From a virus: a stretch of 64,000 bases of DNA. The stretch covers positions 1-64,000 of the IMG/VR virus record IMGVR_UViG_3300044691_000338. The stretch is one strand, 5' to 3'. Of this stretch, positions 42,967 to 50,203 are shown one piece after another. The position numbers and the translations under genes are program-made. The notes under the pieces were generated by a model. The model was given only the letters and a program-made list of their open reading frames with translations, ran no database searches and was not told the DNA's origin. The first letter of the stretch is position 1. Every line of letters begins with the position of its first letter.

Positions 42967-43301
42967 TGCTTCGGCCTCGCATAGTTAACGGCAATCAGAT
43001 AGGCCAAGTACCGATGAAGGTGCTCTACCTGTTCCCACGACAGGCTCACATTCCCGTTAAAGTGAAATGCCCTGCCCGTTTCCTCGTTCACTGCATGATG
43101 AGTGGAGAAACGCAAACTAATCGTGCCCTCTGGCTGGTCTTCTTCAATTCCCACGGACACCTCAACCTCATTCTCTCCGTCGACCAGACAAACGGAACTG
43201 TAACCACCATGCGGGACGATCTCGCCACGCTCGCGGACTGAAACCGTGGCCAGCACCGAAATCGTCAAGTCGGTCTGAAAATTCGGCATAAACTCGCTCA
43301 T
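42963..43301 (-). CDS. Beta-rich protein, 112 aa, unknown function
   Basis: Alternating hydrophobic strands (DLTISVLATVSVRERGEIVP; EVEVSVGIEEDQPEGTISLR) followed by one helix (EQVEHLHRYLAYLIAVNYA). The ATG overlaps the stop of the RHH-coiled-coil gene. Confidence 0.55.
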   Translation of the reverse strand: MSEFMPNFQTDLTISVLATVSVRERGEIVPHGGYSSVCLVDGENEVEVSVGIEEDQPEGTISLRFSTHHAVNEETGRAFHFNGNVSLSWEQVEHLHRYLAYLIAVNYARPKQ

Positions 43302-43837
43302 CGCTTGCCCTTTCCTTTGGTTGGCGCCTGCCCAAGCACGTCGAGGGCGGCGCGCTGGTTTGGCTTGAAGAACGAGTGCGCCTCGCCCTTCACCTCGGTC
43401 GGCACCGCTGACGACAGGACTGGATTGCCCATCAACATGCCTCCCATCGTCGCACGCGGGCCTCGATTACCTGGAACTGGCTGCGGAAGCGGTTCGCTTG
43501 TCTGTCCCGCGCCATATATGATGGCCTCTTCCAATTCGTTGATCTTTGCCTGCATCCGCTCGCTGGCCGCGATCTGTTGATCGAATAGTCCCTTCGTTAT
43601 GTCCTTTTCGCTTTCCAAGAACGCAATGCGGTCTTTGAGCGAAGCGATCTCCTGATCTTTGGCCGCGACGATCTGACTAATAGCATCAGCCAGATCACCT
43701 TCGCTTGGCCCGGACGCCTGGCCTTCCATGCTCTGGACGATCAGTGCCGCGACAGAGGTGCTGGCGACAGCGGCGCGAGCCTGCCATCGCTCCCACGTCG
43801 CGTCGTCGAGCTTCATCGTGCGAACCTTGAGCGCCAT
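43298..43837 (-). CDS. Ribbon-helix-helix-like protein with coiled coil, 179 aa
   Basis: Start MALKVRTMKLDDATWERWQA at 43837 with GAGGGA upstream. Residues 5-45 fit a ribbon-helix-helix (beta strand KVRTMKL, then helices WERWQARA and STSVAALIVQSM). Residues 60-125 are a coiled coil (KDQEIASLKDRIAFLESEKD). Twin palindromes lie 25 and 57 bases upstream, so autoregulation is likely. First gene of the small-gene operon. Confidence 0.65.
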   Translation of the reverse strand: MALKVRTMKLDDATWERWQARAAVASTSVAALIVQSMEGQASGPSEGDLADAISQIVAAKDQEIASLKDRIAFLESEKDITKGLFDQQIAASERMQAKINELEEAIIYGAGQTSEPLPQPVPGNRGPRATMGGMLMGNPVLSSAVPTEVKGEAHSFFKPNQRAALDVLGQAPTKGKGKR

Positions 43838-43861
43838 CCGATTCCCTCTGTCAGACAGCAG

Positions 43862-43903
43862 CGGTATATACCGGCTCGGATTGGATCGCCACCGGTATAT
43901 ACC
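43862..43903. promoter_or_regulatory. Twin palindromic operators in a divergent promoter region
   Basis: The palindrome GGTATATACC occurs twice, at 43863-43872 (within CGGTATATACCG) and 43894-43903, with centres 31 bp apart, about three helical turns. The spacing would put both sites on one DNA face. They lie between the minus-strand RHH gene and the plus-strand gene at 43942, as expected of an operator pair. Confidence 0.65.
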
Positions 43904-43941
43904 CATTGACCCGACCACGCCGCGCCACGCTATCGCGGTGC

Positions 43942-44286
43942 ATGACCCCATTGCACGTCTACGCCACGCTCAGCGCCGTCGAGGAAAGCCAGATGCTCGG
44001 CTTCATCATCAGGCGCGACGACTGGCGCGATATCTTCCTGGCGATCACCGATACGCTGGCGGGCGATGGACAACAGAGCATCAAACTGACCGCCGCCCGA
44101 TACGTGGGCCCCGTGCGGATCGGCGAGCGATGGAGTGTCGTTATCGTCGGGCAGGCGCGGTTCGACGTGCTCTATGACCCCTCTCAGGCGCGGATATACC
44201 GCGTGGCGCAGCCGAGGGATTTAGCGGGCGCGATGGCTCATGTCCCAAGCCAACCGAGCCCAGGCGCGTTCATAGATCCCGCCTGA
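43942..44286 (+). CDS. Plus-strand protein, 114 aa, unknown function
   Basis: ATG at 43942 (MTPLHVYATLSAVEESQMLG). A TTG 36 bases upstream is possible but would fall next to the second palindrome. G+C at third codon positions is high, supporting a real gene, and no minus-strand gene covers the first 300 bases. Its last 49 bases overlap the end of the terminase gene tail to tail. Divergent from the RHH gene, hence possibly co-regulated with it. Confidence 0.55.
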   Translation: MTPLHVYATLSAVEESQMLGFIIRRDDWRDIFLAITDTLAGDGQQSIKLTAARYVGPVRIGERWSVVIVGQARFDVLYDPSQARIYRVAQPRDLAGAMAHVPSQPSPGAFIDPA

Positions 44287-45830
44287 ATCTGCTGCACGCT
44301 GGCCACGCGGCGCACCGGGCGGTCCTTCACGGGTTCAGCGAATGTCAAAACCACCGCGTCCCATTCGTCACTGCTTCGAATGCCGCGAGCACGTATTTGC
44401 TCTTTGCTTTCAAGGACAAGCGCCTGATCGGTGGTCCGATAACTGAACCGCGGACCAGTGGCGTCCATCTGCAAGCTGTCGAGGTCGGGCAGATCGGCGC
44501 CGCCCTCCTGTTCGAGCCACATCTTGGAGCGCATCCACATTTCGGCCCTGCGATTGGCCGGGCCAGCCCGCTTGGTTCCGTCACGCTCAATCAGCACCTC
44601 TGTCTGCGGTTTCCCGCCGAAATTGACCAAAACACAGGTGCTTTCGAACGGTTCGCCCCATGAGGTCAGCAGGTCGAACAGCCGATCGCCACCGCCGCCC
44701 GCATCAATGAACATCTTCACCGGGCAATGCTGCTCAACGATATCCTTGAGCCAAGCCAAGGCCTCGGGTGTGCCGATCTTGTTGCGGCTCTCGATCTTCA
44801 GCACCTTGCGACCCTTGCGCCACGCCACGCTGAACCGATCGTCACCGAACCGGGCCGGATCCACGCCAACCACCAGCGGCCCAATGCCTTCCTTCGTGGT
44901 CTTGCGCGCCGCGATGACCAGATCGGGCGGGATGTAGCTCGCTTTGCCGGTTGCCTCAAACATTTCTGTTGCGGATGCAGGATATTCGATCTTGAAAAGT
45001 TTCGGGTCCTTCAGCTCCGCGACCTTCGCTCGGCGCCATACCATTTGATTGAGCGAAAGCCCGTAAAGCTGGCAATACCGCTCCTCTTCCTCGTCTAGAA
45101 CAAACCCTTCCGGCACCTCGCGGGCGTACTCGAGCGTCCAGAAGTAGGGCACGAATATCGCCTCGTAGTCGCCAATTCCCGCCTCGGCCTGCTGCCACCG
45201 CTCGAAATACTCGCCCGCCGGTCCGTCGCCCGTGCTCTCCAGCACAATCTCCGTATCGGGCAAATCAGGCACGGCCTGCACGATGCCAGCGAAGTGACCT
45301 GCGGCGTTCGGACTGTGCGCGATTTCACTCCAATGCAGCATGCGCAGCGTCTTTGACCGGCCCGCGCCCGTTGTCCTGGCCGTGCCCACCGAATAACCGC
45401 CGTCGAGGATATCGAACTCAAGCTCCTTGGCGTTGTCGTTCGCCGTCGATGGCCGGATCGGGTTGTGCTTCTGAAAGCGCGCGATCACCTTGAACAGCGT
45501 GTCGGTCGCGTCCTGCTCGTGCGTCAGGATATGACAGCGGGTGCCGCGCCAGAGTGTGGCCCGGTGGTAGAATCTGGCGCCGACGTAAGTGCTGACCGTG
45601 GTTTGCCGGCCCTTGCCGATAATCGCCCGCACGCGGCCGGTCCTGGCCTTCTGCGCCTCGATACGCTCGTGCAGATAGGTCTGGGTGCGATTGAAGATCA
45701 GCGGCACCGTCGCCCCGCTCTTATCCTCGATCTTGAGGCATTCCCTGGCGAACAGCGGCAAACTGTCCCGCAACCGTTCCAGAGCCCGCAGGTGGCGCTT
45801 CTCGCGCTCGGCCGCGAGGGTCGTGCTCAA
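44238..45830 (-). CDS. terL: Terminase large subunit, 530 aa
   Basis: ATPase motifs: Walker A variant GKGRQTTVST near residues 72-81, acidic Walker B in MLHWSEIAHSPN near 164-175, and ESTGDGPAGEYFERW near 198. The nuclease domain begins VVGVDPARFGDDRFSVAW near 316, with later acidic residues (MFIDAGGGGDRL; SSDEWDAVVLTFAE). It packages DNA into the procapsid through the portal. The frame begins with TTG (AGC ACG ACC follows); no ATG occurs nearby, so a TTG start or an unnoticed upstream start must be used. Confidence 0.9.
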   Translation of the reverse strand: MSTTLAAEREKRHLRALERLRDSLPLFARECLKIEDKSGATVPLIFNRTQTYLHERIEAQKARTGRVRAIIGKGRQTTVSTYVGARFYHRATLWRGTRCHILTHEQDATDTLFKVIARFQKHNPIRPSTANDNAKELEFDILDGGYSVGTARTTGAGRSKTLRMLHWSEIAHSPNAAGHFAGIVQAVPDLPDTEIVLESTGDGPAGEYFERWQQAEAGIGDYEAIFVPYFWTLEYAREVPEGFVLDEEEERYCQLYGLSLNQMVWRRAKVAELKDPKLFKIEYPASATEMFEATGKASYIPPDLVIAARKTTKEGIGPLVVGVDPARFGDDRFSVAWRKGRKVLKIESRNKIGTPEALAWLKDIVEQHCPVKMFIDAGGGGDRLFDLLTSWGEPFESTCVLVNFGGKPQTEVLIERDGTKRAGPANRRAEMWMRSKMWLEQEGGADLPDLDSLQMDATGPRFSYRTTDQALVLESKEQIRARGIRSSDEWDAVVLTFAEPVKDRPVRRVASVQQIQAGSMNAPGLGWLGT

Positions 45831-45900
45831 CTAACGGGCCTCTGACACTCGTACAGACGATACGGACACTCGCAAACGGTCGTTTTATCAGGTGGCCGAC

Positions 45901-46197
45901 TCATGATTTTCCGCCAGGAACCATTACCGTCATACCGGCGACCTCTTGCGCTTGCCACCCGCTGTCGAACGCCTGCACGGCATCCTTGCTTGGGACCAGA
46001 TCAAACGGCATCTGCCGACGATAGCGCCACGCAAGCCTGATAATGTGGCGCCTCTGCCGTTCGGTCAGCTTCTCAATTGGAACGGTAGCGACATCGCGGG
46101 CGAACCTCTTGTTGGGGTGCCCCGGGAGGAACCTGACGCGAGCCAGAGCCACCCGCATTCTGTCCATGGTCCCGCCAGGAAGGTCCGTGACGCTCAT
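45901..46197 (-). CDS. Small basic protein upstream of terminase, 98 aa
   Basis: Start MSVTDLPGGTMDRMRVALAR at 46197 (ATGA). Arg-rich helices (KLTERQRRHIIRLAWRYRRQ). Ends 70 bases before the terminase. Could be a packaging accessory, but no family recognised. Confidence 0.55.
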   Translation of the reverse strand: MSVTDLPGGTMDRMRVALARVRFLPGHPNKRFARDVATVPIEKLTERQRRHIIRLAWRYRRQMPFDLVPSKDAVQAFDSGWQAQEVAGMTVMVPGGKS

Positions 46198-46472
46198 GCG
46201 CGGCGCCTCTCGCGCTTGTCCCACACGATCGTTCGCCACGGCATGCCGGCGGCGATTTCGTCACGGCCGGCTGCCAGGCTCATGCGCTCAACCGTCAATT
46301 TCCACGTCACTTCGCTGAAGGGGTTAACCCTGCTGTTAACCCTTCTCGCGGACAGAATGCGGTATGATCGCCGCACGCGCGGACCATCTCCCATGAGGAT
46401 CGCGCCGATCGGTGGCGGACCGTCGCTCGCAGGCATGCGGTAACTGATCACTGGCGCGCGCCGCTGCTTCAT
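46194..46472 (-). CDS. Arg-rich protein, 92 aa, unknown function
   Basis: MKQRRAPVISYRMPASDGPP with a beta-rich centre (VRRSYRILSARR; VTWKLTVERMSL). The ATG overlaps the stop of the 57-aa gene. Basic overall. Confidence 0.5.
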   Translation of the reverse strand: MKQRRAPVISYRMPASDGPPPIGAILMGDGPRVRRSYRILSARRVNSRVNPFSEVTWKLTVERMSLAAGRDEIAAGMPWRTIVWDKRERRRA

Positions 46473-46642
46473 CGCTTGCTCGTTCCTGCTGGCTGCTCAG
46501 GCTTCCATTCCTCGCACTTCGGTGCATCGTTCCACTCAGCCTCGCGATCGAACCGGTAACACCACGGGCCGTATTCGGTGCCTTCGTCGCTATCATACGG
46601 CCCGTCGTAATGGTGGCATTGGCAACAGTGACGCTCGCTCAC
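46469..46642 (-). CDS. Cys-rich small protein, 57 aa
   Basis: GTG start overlapping the upstream TGA (GTGA). MSERHCCQCHHYDGPYDSDE, then YGPWCYRFDREAEWNDAPKC. Five Cys plus His residues could bind zinc. It fills an otherwise empty gap between two coupled genes. Confidence 0.5.
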   Translation of the reverse strand: MSERHCCQCHHYDGPYDSDEGTEYGPWCYRFDREAEWNDAPKCEEWKPEQPAGTSKR

Positions 46643-46980
46643 CGGCCGAGCCTGTCGAGCAAGCCCTCCATGCTCTCGTTGACGCTGTGCTCCAAGGGCT
46701 GCGTCGCCTTGCCGTAAGCGCGGTCCATGATCTTGTCCATCGCCAGCACCTGCGCTGTGTCGTTGGTCGTTGGCTGGATCTTCGGGAAACGCTCTACCGG
46801 CTCCGCCAAGCCCGCTTTGATCGCGAGGCCAAGGATGGCGTCAGGCCCATATTGCTGCGCCAACGCGCGAACATCAGCCGTAGTCTTATTCGGGACGCCC
46901 TTGATCCTGCCCATGCCAGCGGCTGGCGGCATCGTGCCTTTGGCGCGGCCCCTGGGTTTGCCGGTAGGCTTGCGTGGCAT
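46639..46980 (-). CDS. Candidate terminase small subunit / DNA-binding protein, 113 aa
   Basis: Start MPRKPTGKPRGRAKGTMPPA at 46980. The segment GRIKGVPNKTTADVRALAQQ then DRAYGKATQPLEHSV is a type often encoded just upstream of large terminases, with an AT-hook-like basic start. It lies three genes before terL. The small-terminase role is suggested by place and not proven by a recognised fold. Confidence 0.45.
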   Translation of the reverse strand: MPRKPTGKPRGRAKGTMPPAAGMGRIKGVPNKTTADVRALAQQYGPDAILGLAIKAGLAEPVERFPKIQPTTNDTAQVLAMDKIMDRAYGKATQPLEHSVNESMEGLLDRLGR

Positions 46981-47023
46981 TTCAACACACCGCCAACATT
47001 CTATTGAAATCACATCTCACATG

Positions 47024-47058
47024 AAAACGGCCCGCCCGATTGCTCTGGGTGCGGGCCG
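47024..47058 (-). terminator. Intrinsic terminator
   Basis: On the minus strand CGGCCCGC, a 15-base loop, GCGGGCCG, then TTTT. It follows the 69-aa gene by 30 bases and separates it from the small-terminase-like gene. A TAGAAT -10-like hexamer lies between this terminator and that gene. Confidence 0.7.
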
Positions 47059-47086
47059 CTGTCTTACAGTATCGAACTCGTGACGA

Positions 47087-47296
47087 TCAGCCGCGCGCTT
47101 TCTCGCCGCCGGACCCGAGCCATCCGGCCGGGGGATCACGGTCGAGCGTGTGCGGGTTGGCGGGCGCGCTGGACTCGATGGGATAGCGCGTGCTGCCGGG
47201 GCGCGAGCCCGAGCCGACCGAGGTGTCGAGCTTGGCACTGGACTGAGGTGGTGCTTTCACGGTGCCTTTGACGGCACTCCCGAGCGGACCGGACAT
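47087..47296 (-). CDS. Small Pro/Ser/Gly-rich protein, 69 aa
   Basis: MSGPLGSAVKGTVKAPPQSS to GSGGEKARG. AAGGAG lies six bases before the ATG. Probably disordered. Sits alone between a promoter-like region (TTGCAA-N18-TAGGTT on the minus strand) and a terminator, so it may be a short transcription unit. Confidence 0.55.
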   Translation of the reverse strand: MSGPLGSAVKGTVKAPPQSSAKLDTSVGSGSRPGSTRYPIESSAPANPHTLDRDPPAGWLGSGGEKARG

Positions 47297-47360
47297 GATG
47301 AACTCCTTGGAGCGAGGCGTTGTTGCAACGGGGGCGAACCTACTCAGGTGTCCGTTGTCG

Positions 47361-47390
47361 TTGCAAGCCCGCTGTGTGCGGCGGTATTGT
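47361..47390 (+). promoter_or_regulatory. Possible promoter of the 36-aa plus-strand gene
   Basis: TTGCAA, 18 bases, TATTGT on the plus strand, 40 bases before the ATG at 47430. The same TTGCAA, read on the other strand, occurs in the divergent promoter candidate for the 69-aa gene; GTTGCAAC and GTTGCAAG are repeated 30 bp apart here. Confidence 0.45.
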
Positions 47391-47429
47391 GCCGTCGCCG
47401 CGATTGGACGGCAATCGATGGAGATTGCA

Positions 47430-47540
47430 ATGAAACCGACACAAACAGCGCCAGCGACACCGAAAGCCGACCCGGCGACGAAGGATGCCGGCCGAGTGCA
47501 TATGGGCGCAGGCATGAGGCGAGGACCGAACGACTTCTGA
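47430..47540 (+). CDS. Very small plus-strand gene, 36 aa (moron-like unit)
   Basis: MKPTQTAPATPKADPATKDA then GRVHMGAGMRRGPNDF. GGAG is six bases before the ATG. It has a promoter candidate, its own SD and an intrinsic terminator, and runs against all flanking genes. This is the layout of a moron expressed independently of the phage programme. Function unknown. Confidence 0.5.
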   Translation: MKPTQTAPATPKADPATKDAGRVHMGAGMRRGPNDF

Positions 47541-47559
47541 TCTGACTGACAGCCGACCG

Positions 47560-47590
47560 GGCTGGCGATCCGTGGGGTTGCCGGCCTTTT
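47560..47590 (+). terminator. Intrinsic terminator of the 36-aa gene
   Basis: GGCTGGC, 13 bases, GCCGGCC (one G-T pair), then TTTTCT. It lies 20 bases after the plus-strand stop and directly against the stop of the minus-strand 70-aa gene. Confidence 0.65.
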
Positions 47591-47803
47591 CTATGTCCGG
47601 AGGTTGGCCCGCTCCCACTCGGCCAGGCTCTGATGCTCCGGTTCGGGCTCTTCTTGGCTTGGCGACGTGCGTTTGTCGCGTTGGCGTATCTGGTGGATCA
47701 CCAACAGATCGCCGACAAATCCGGCCATGTTGGCGAGCACAATCAGTCCGACAACAAGGACGACCGCGGCGAGGATGATGCCGGCGGCGATATCGATGAT
47801 CAT
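47591..47803 (-). CDS. Small membrane protein, 70 aa
   Basis: MIIDIAAGIILAAVVLVVGL followed by IVLANMAGFVGDLL gives one or two N-terminal membrane segments. A charged Glu/Arg-rich tail follows (QRDKRTSPSQEEPEPEHQSL). Coupled to the upstream membrane protein gene by ATGA. Type I-holin or spanin-like roles are possible but not shown. Confidence 0.55.
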   Translation of the reverse strand: MIIDIAAGIILAAVVLVVGLIVLANMAGFVGDLLVIHQIRQRDKRTSPSQEEPEPEHQSLAEWERANLRT

Positions 47804-48054
47804 GGATCGAGACAGACATGCTCGTTGGTGCCGAGGACGGTGTAGTCCCTGCCGTAGATGCAGCCTGAACAGCCAGCGATGCTGACGATCAGCAGCATCG
47901 GTATCGCCCGCCAGATCGCTCGGCCGAGTTGCCGTGCGAGTCGCCGGTAGAGGGCGGCGGTCTCTTCCTCGCTGCGCTGCATCCGGCGCGACTCGGCCCA
48001 ATCCCAGATGACATGATCGGGCAGGCCGAGGATGAACCAGCCGGGGACGCTCAT
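47800..48054 (-). CDS. Small protein with hydrophobic C-terminal half, 84 aa
   Basis: Start MSVPGWFILGLPDHVIWDWA at 48054 (ATGA). Helical Arg/Glu-rich middle, then AIWRAIPMLLIVSIAGCSGC. The IAGC resembles a lipobox but is far from the N-terminus, so I do not call a lipoprotein. Next to another membrane gene. Confidence 0.5.
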   Translation of the reverse strand: MSVPGWFILGLPDHVIWDWAESRRMQRSEEETAALYRRLARQLGRAIWRAIPMLLIVSIAGCSGCIYGRDYTVLGTNEHVCLDP

Positions 48055-48473
48055 GGCTCGCACGCGCCACGACGTATCCAATACGTGATGGCCTTCCGAA
48101 TCGTCTCTGTCCTTGTCACCCGATCATCGGTCCGACGCCTCTCATCAGCGCAAAATGCGTCAAGATCGCGCAGTTCGTCCTCCGACAGGCGGAGTATTAT
48201 TGTCCAGCCACATGTGGGCCGCTCTGCCGGCGGCTCGATTGTCAGCATCTCAGCCTGAAACTCAAACCACTCTCCTGTCGCCCGCACTCCCGAGAAAAAC
48301 CCGTGAAGCCAGACTTCAGCCCACCTTGGGGCATCCTCTATCGTCCGCAGAACGATCAAAGGATACGGTTGCCCCGTTTGAAGTTTGGCACGGCGAGAGA
48401 ACAAAGTTCCGTGGTCTGTAGTCCACCCGATCTTGACATGACCAGATTCCCCGGCCCGCATAAAATAGATCAT
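48051..48473 (-). CDS. T5orf172 / MUG113-type (GIY-YIG-related) protein with RHH-like tail, 140 aa
   Basis: Start MIYFMRAGESGHVKIGWTTD at 48473 (ATGA). This opening and RRAKLQTGQPYPLIVLRTIE, WAEVWLHGFFSGVRATGEWF are characteristic of the T5orf172 domain, a GIY-YIG nuclease relative. Residues 90-140 (IILRLSEDELRDLDAFCADE; TRTETIRKAITYWIRRG) look like a ribbon-helix-helix. Coupled to an XRE gene; a regulator or mobile nuclease. Confidence 0.65.
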   Translation of the reverse strand: MIYFMRAGESGHVKIGWTTDHGTLFSRRAKLQTGQPYPLIVLRTIEDAPRWAEVWLHGFFSGVRATGEWFEFQAEMLTIEPPAERPTCGWTIILRLSEDELRDLDAFCADERRRTDDRVTRTETIRKAITYWIRRGACEP

Positions 48474-48688
48474 GCCACGACACGCAAACCAGGAGGATCC
48501 GACAGGAAATCCACCCCCCGTTCCATGAGGGCGCGTTCCACGGCCGCCACGTTGTTCGGGTGCATGACTGACTTGCCTAGTTCCCATGTCATGATGGAGT
48601 TTTTATTCAGCCCGGCCAGCTCCGCCAGATCGGACTGAGTTAGGTCTAGCCAGGCGCGAGCGGCCCGACATTGAAGATGTGTGATCAT
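48470..48688 (-). CDS. XRE-type helix-turn-helix protein, 72 aa
   Basis: MITHLQCRAARAWLDLTQSD then LAELAGLNKNSIMTWELGKS, a compact five-helix HTH with little else. It is the first gene of the minus-strand run toward the terminase and faces a plus-strand gene across a 200-base promoter region. Probably controls that divergent pair. Confidence 0.75.
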   Translation of the reverse strand: MITHLQCRAARAWLDLTQSDLAELAGLNKNSIMTWELGKSVMHPNNVAAVERALMERGVDFLSDPPGLRVVA

Positions 48689-48694
48689 GCCGAG

Positions 48695-48723
48695 AGACTA
48701 GACATTGAGATATACTCCGTCAA
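48695..48723 (-). promoter_or_regulatory. Promoter candidate for the XRE gene
   Basis: On the minus strand TTGACG, 17 bases, TAGTCT, ending seven bases before the ATG at 48688, which would make a very short leader. GAGTATATCTC, an almost palindromic site, lies in the spacer and could be the regulator's binding site. Confidence 0.45.
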
Positions 48724-48777
48724 CGCAACCCTACACGGCTAACTATGAATTTTTCCCATGAGTAGCGATAGAATCGA

Positions 48778-48807
48778 TTGACATGGCAATTTAACGTCCG
48801 ATATGCT
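48778..48807 (+). promoter_or_regulatory. Promoter candidate for the 200-aa plus-strand gene
   Basis: TTGACA (perfect), 18 bases, TATGCT, then a T-run. About 80 bases of leader follow, containing the alternative hairpins described at 48831-48887. Confidence 0.55.
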
Positions 48808-48830
48808 TTTTTCCGAACCACGAAGTCAGC

Positions 48831-48887
48831 GGAGGACACAGGTCCTGCCGACAACTGGAACCTGTTGTCCTCCAGAACAGGGGACAG
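48831..48887 (+). promoter_or_regulatory. Leader RNA with two mutually exclusive hairpins
   Basis: Hairpin 1 pairs GGAGGACACAGGT (48831-48843) with ACCTGTTGTCCTCC (48860-48873), with one bulged base. Hairpin 2 pairs CCTGTT with AACAGG and TGTCC with GGACA, the latter covering the SD AGGGGA just before the ATG at 48891. The 3' arm of hairpin 1 is the 5' arm of hairpin 2, so only one can form. This suggests translational control. Confidence 0.45.
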
Positions 48888-48890
48888 AAA

Positions 48891-49493
48891 ATGGCAGTAA
48901 CGACGCTAAGCCGTGCCTTTAACGAAGCATATGGCCGCTTCCCTCCCCTTGTGAGGGTCCGGCGACTCGCCAGTGAGGCATGGAGCCTCAGACCACGCGG
49001 TGTCGATGTAGCCAGCCGGCGGAGCCATCTCACCGCCGCTCTGGCGACCGAGATGACATATGCGATGCTGCTCAACTGGGAACCGGGCATCGCGGAACAG
49101 TTGGTGGACCGGGTTCTCGGGGAAGCCGAGCCGGCGGTAAGCAGGGCGGCGCGGCTGGCGGCGCAGAAATTGGCCGCACAGAAGGTGATTGCTGGCGCAC
49201 GGAAACCGACCGTCGTCCCTGATAAGCGCCAGCGGGACGAGATTATACGGGACCAACGGCGAGAGACGATCGTCAAGACTGCGGCCAAGCTGTCAAAGCT
49301 CGACACGTTTCTGGTCAATGCGCGACCGATCGGGGATTGCACGCCCGAGGAAGCCGAGGGATGGGCAGGAAGCCGCGAACGGGATGCGCGATTTGTCCGG
49401 CTGCTGATCTCTGGCTTGCCACCGGACAGGCCGATCCGAGAGAGCATAAAAGCAGACGAGGCAGATAGCATATACGAGAAAGCCGAGACCTGA
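48891..49493 (+). CDS. Plus-strand protein, 200 aa, unknown function
   Basis: MAVTTLSRAFNEAYGRFPPL start with SD AGGGGACAGAAA. Ala/Arg-rich and helical (AEPAVSRAARLAAQKLAAQK; KRQRDEIIRDQRRETIVKTA). No motif recognised. It has a good promoter candidate and a structured leader, so it is probably regulated; the divergent XRE gene is the obvious candidate regulator. Confidence 0.65.
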   Translation: MAVTTLSRAFNEAYGRFPPLVRVRRLASEAWSLRPRGVDVASRRSHLTAALATEMTYAMLLNWEPGIAEQLVDRVLGEAEPAVSRAARLAAQKLAAQKVIAGARKPTVVPDKRQRDEIIRDQRRETIVKTAAKLSKLDTFLVNARPIGDCTPEEAEGWAGSRERDARFVRLLISGLPPDRPIRESIKADEADSIYEKAET

Positions 49494-49515
49494 AATACGA
49501 ACAGTTCGGAGACCG

Positions 49516-49749
49516 GTGACACCAGCCTTGAAGCGGGAGGTCCGGACCACCGGACTGACCGCGAAGGGGTTCGCCGCGATCGTCGGACTGGACGAGGATA
49601 CGGTGTGCGGGTGGGGGAAAAAGCACCGTCGGGGGCGCGGCATACAGCATGAGCCCATCTGGGCGTGGCACCTGGTACGGGCCTGGACACGCTACCCTGA
49701 ACTGCTGCGGGAGGCGGTCGCCGAAGCGCACGCGGATGTGGAGCAATGA
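49516..49749 (+). CDS. HTH-like DNA-binding protein, 77 aa
   Basis: GTG start with GGAGACCG upstream. KREVRTTGLTAKGFAAIVGL then DEDTVCGWGKKHRRGRGIQH fits a short XRE-type HTH, and the end LVRAWTRYPELLREAV is common in such phage regulators. It follows the 200-aa gene by 22 bases and is probably co-transcribed. Ends ten bases from the stop of the opposing RHH gene. Confidence 0.6.
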   Translation: MTPALKREVRTTGLTAKGFAAIVGLDEDTVCGWGKKHRRGRGIQHEPIWAWHLVRAWTRYPELLREAVAEAHADVEQ

Positions 49750-49758
49750 CGGGCGATG

Positions 49759-49941
49759 TCATGCCGCCTTCCTAGGGCGTCCACGCTTTGGCTTGTCCTC
49801 GTCAGCGGCGTCGTCAACGGCGAGACCGCGCCTGATCAGAACGGTTGCCATGTTGGTGGTAGAGCGAGTCTCGCGCTTGGCGCGGGCTCGCAGGGCTTCG
49901 GCATCCTCATCGGACAGCCACACATGGATATCGTTTGCCAT
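49759..49941 (-). CDS. Ribbon-helix-helix protein, 60 aa
   Basis: NDIHVWLSDEDAEALRARAK then STTNMATVLIRRGLAVDDAA shows the strand-helix-helix pattern. The tail KPKRGRPRKAA is an AT-hook-like basic segment. Minus strand, alone between two plus-strand genes. The inverted repeat 32 bases upstream (49973-49993) is a good candidate operator. Confidence 0.7.
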   Translation of the reverse strand: MANDIHVWLSDEDAEALRARAKRETRSTTNMATVLIRRGLAVDDAADEDKPKRGRPRKAA

Positions 49942-50203
49942 GTCCGATATGTCGCATGCCGATTTCTTAAAATCAATCCCATTTCTGGATTGACCGTCCT
50001 GTATAAATGTGGGAGTAATTATCTCGGAGACCCGATTAACGCCTACCGGAGAGGACCAAACCGATATGCCCTTTCTGGCTTCCCCGTGGAGCGAGGATCA
50101 CCAAATGCCCAGTCTTATCGCCACTTACACCATTGATCCCGAGCGAGATAGAGGAAATGCTGGCGGCTGACATCATCGCGTGGACAGACACCGGGAGGGC
50201 CGC
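49942..50203. other. Divergent intergenic region, no clear gene
   Basis: 262 bases between the RHH gene and the plus-strand 136-codon frame region. It holds an inverted repeat and a TATAAA hexamer at 50002. Two very short plus-strand frames (50066-50170, 34 codons; and one ending at the ATG of the next gene) have weak ribosome sites. I do not call either. Confidence 0.4.
49973..49993. promoter_or_regulatory. Inverted repeat, likely operator
   Basis: TCAATCC-CATTTCT-GGATTGA: perfect 7-bp arms, 7-base spacer. It overlaps a TTGACC hexamer and lies between the RHH gene and the plus-strand genes, so a repressor bound here could control both directions. Confidence 0.55.

Noticed and set aside
48791-49762. 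A 323-codon minus-strand frame opposite the plus-strand island
   Set aside because: It has Arg/Ser/Pro-rich shadow composition, no ribosome site, and covers a plus-strand gene with promoter, leader and SD.
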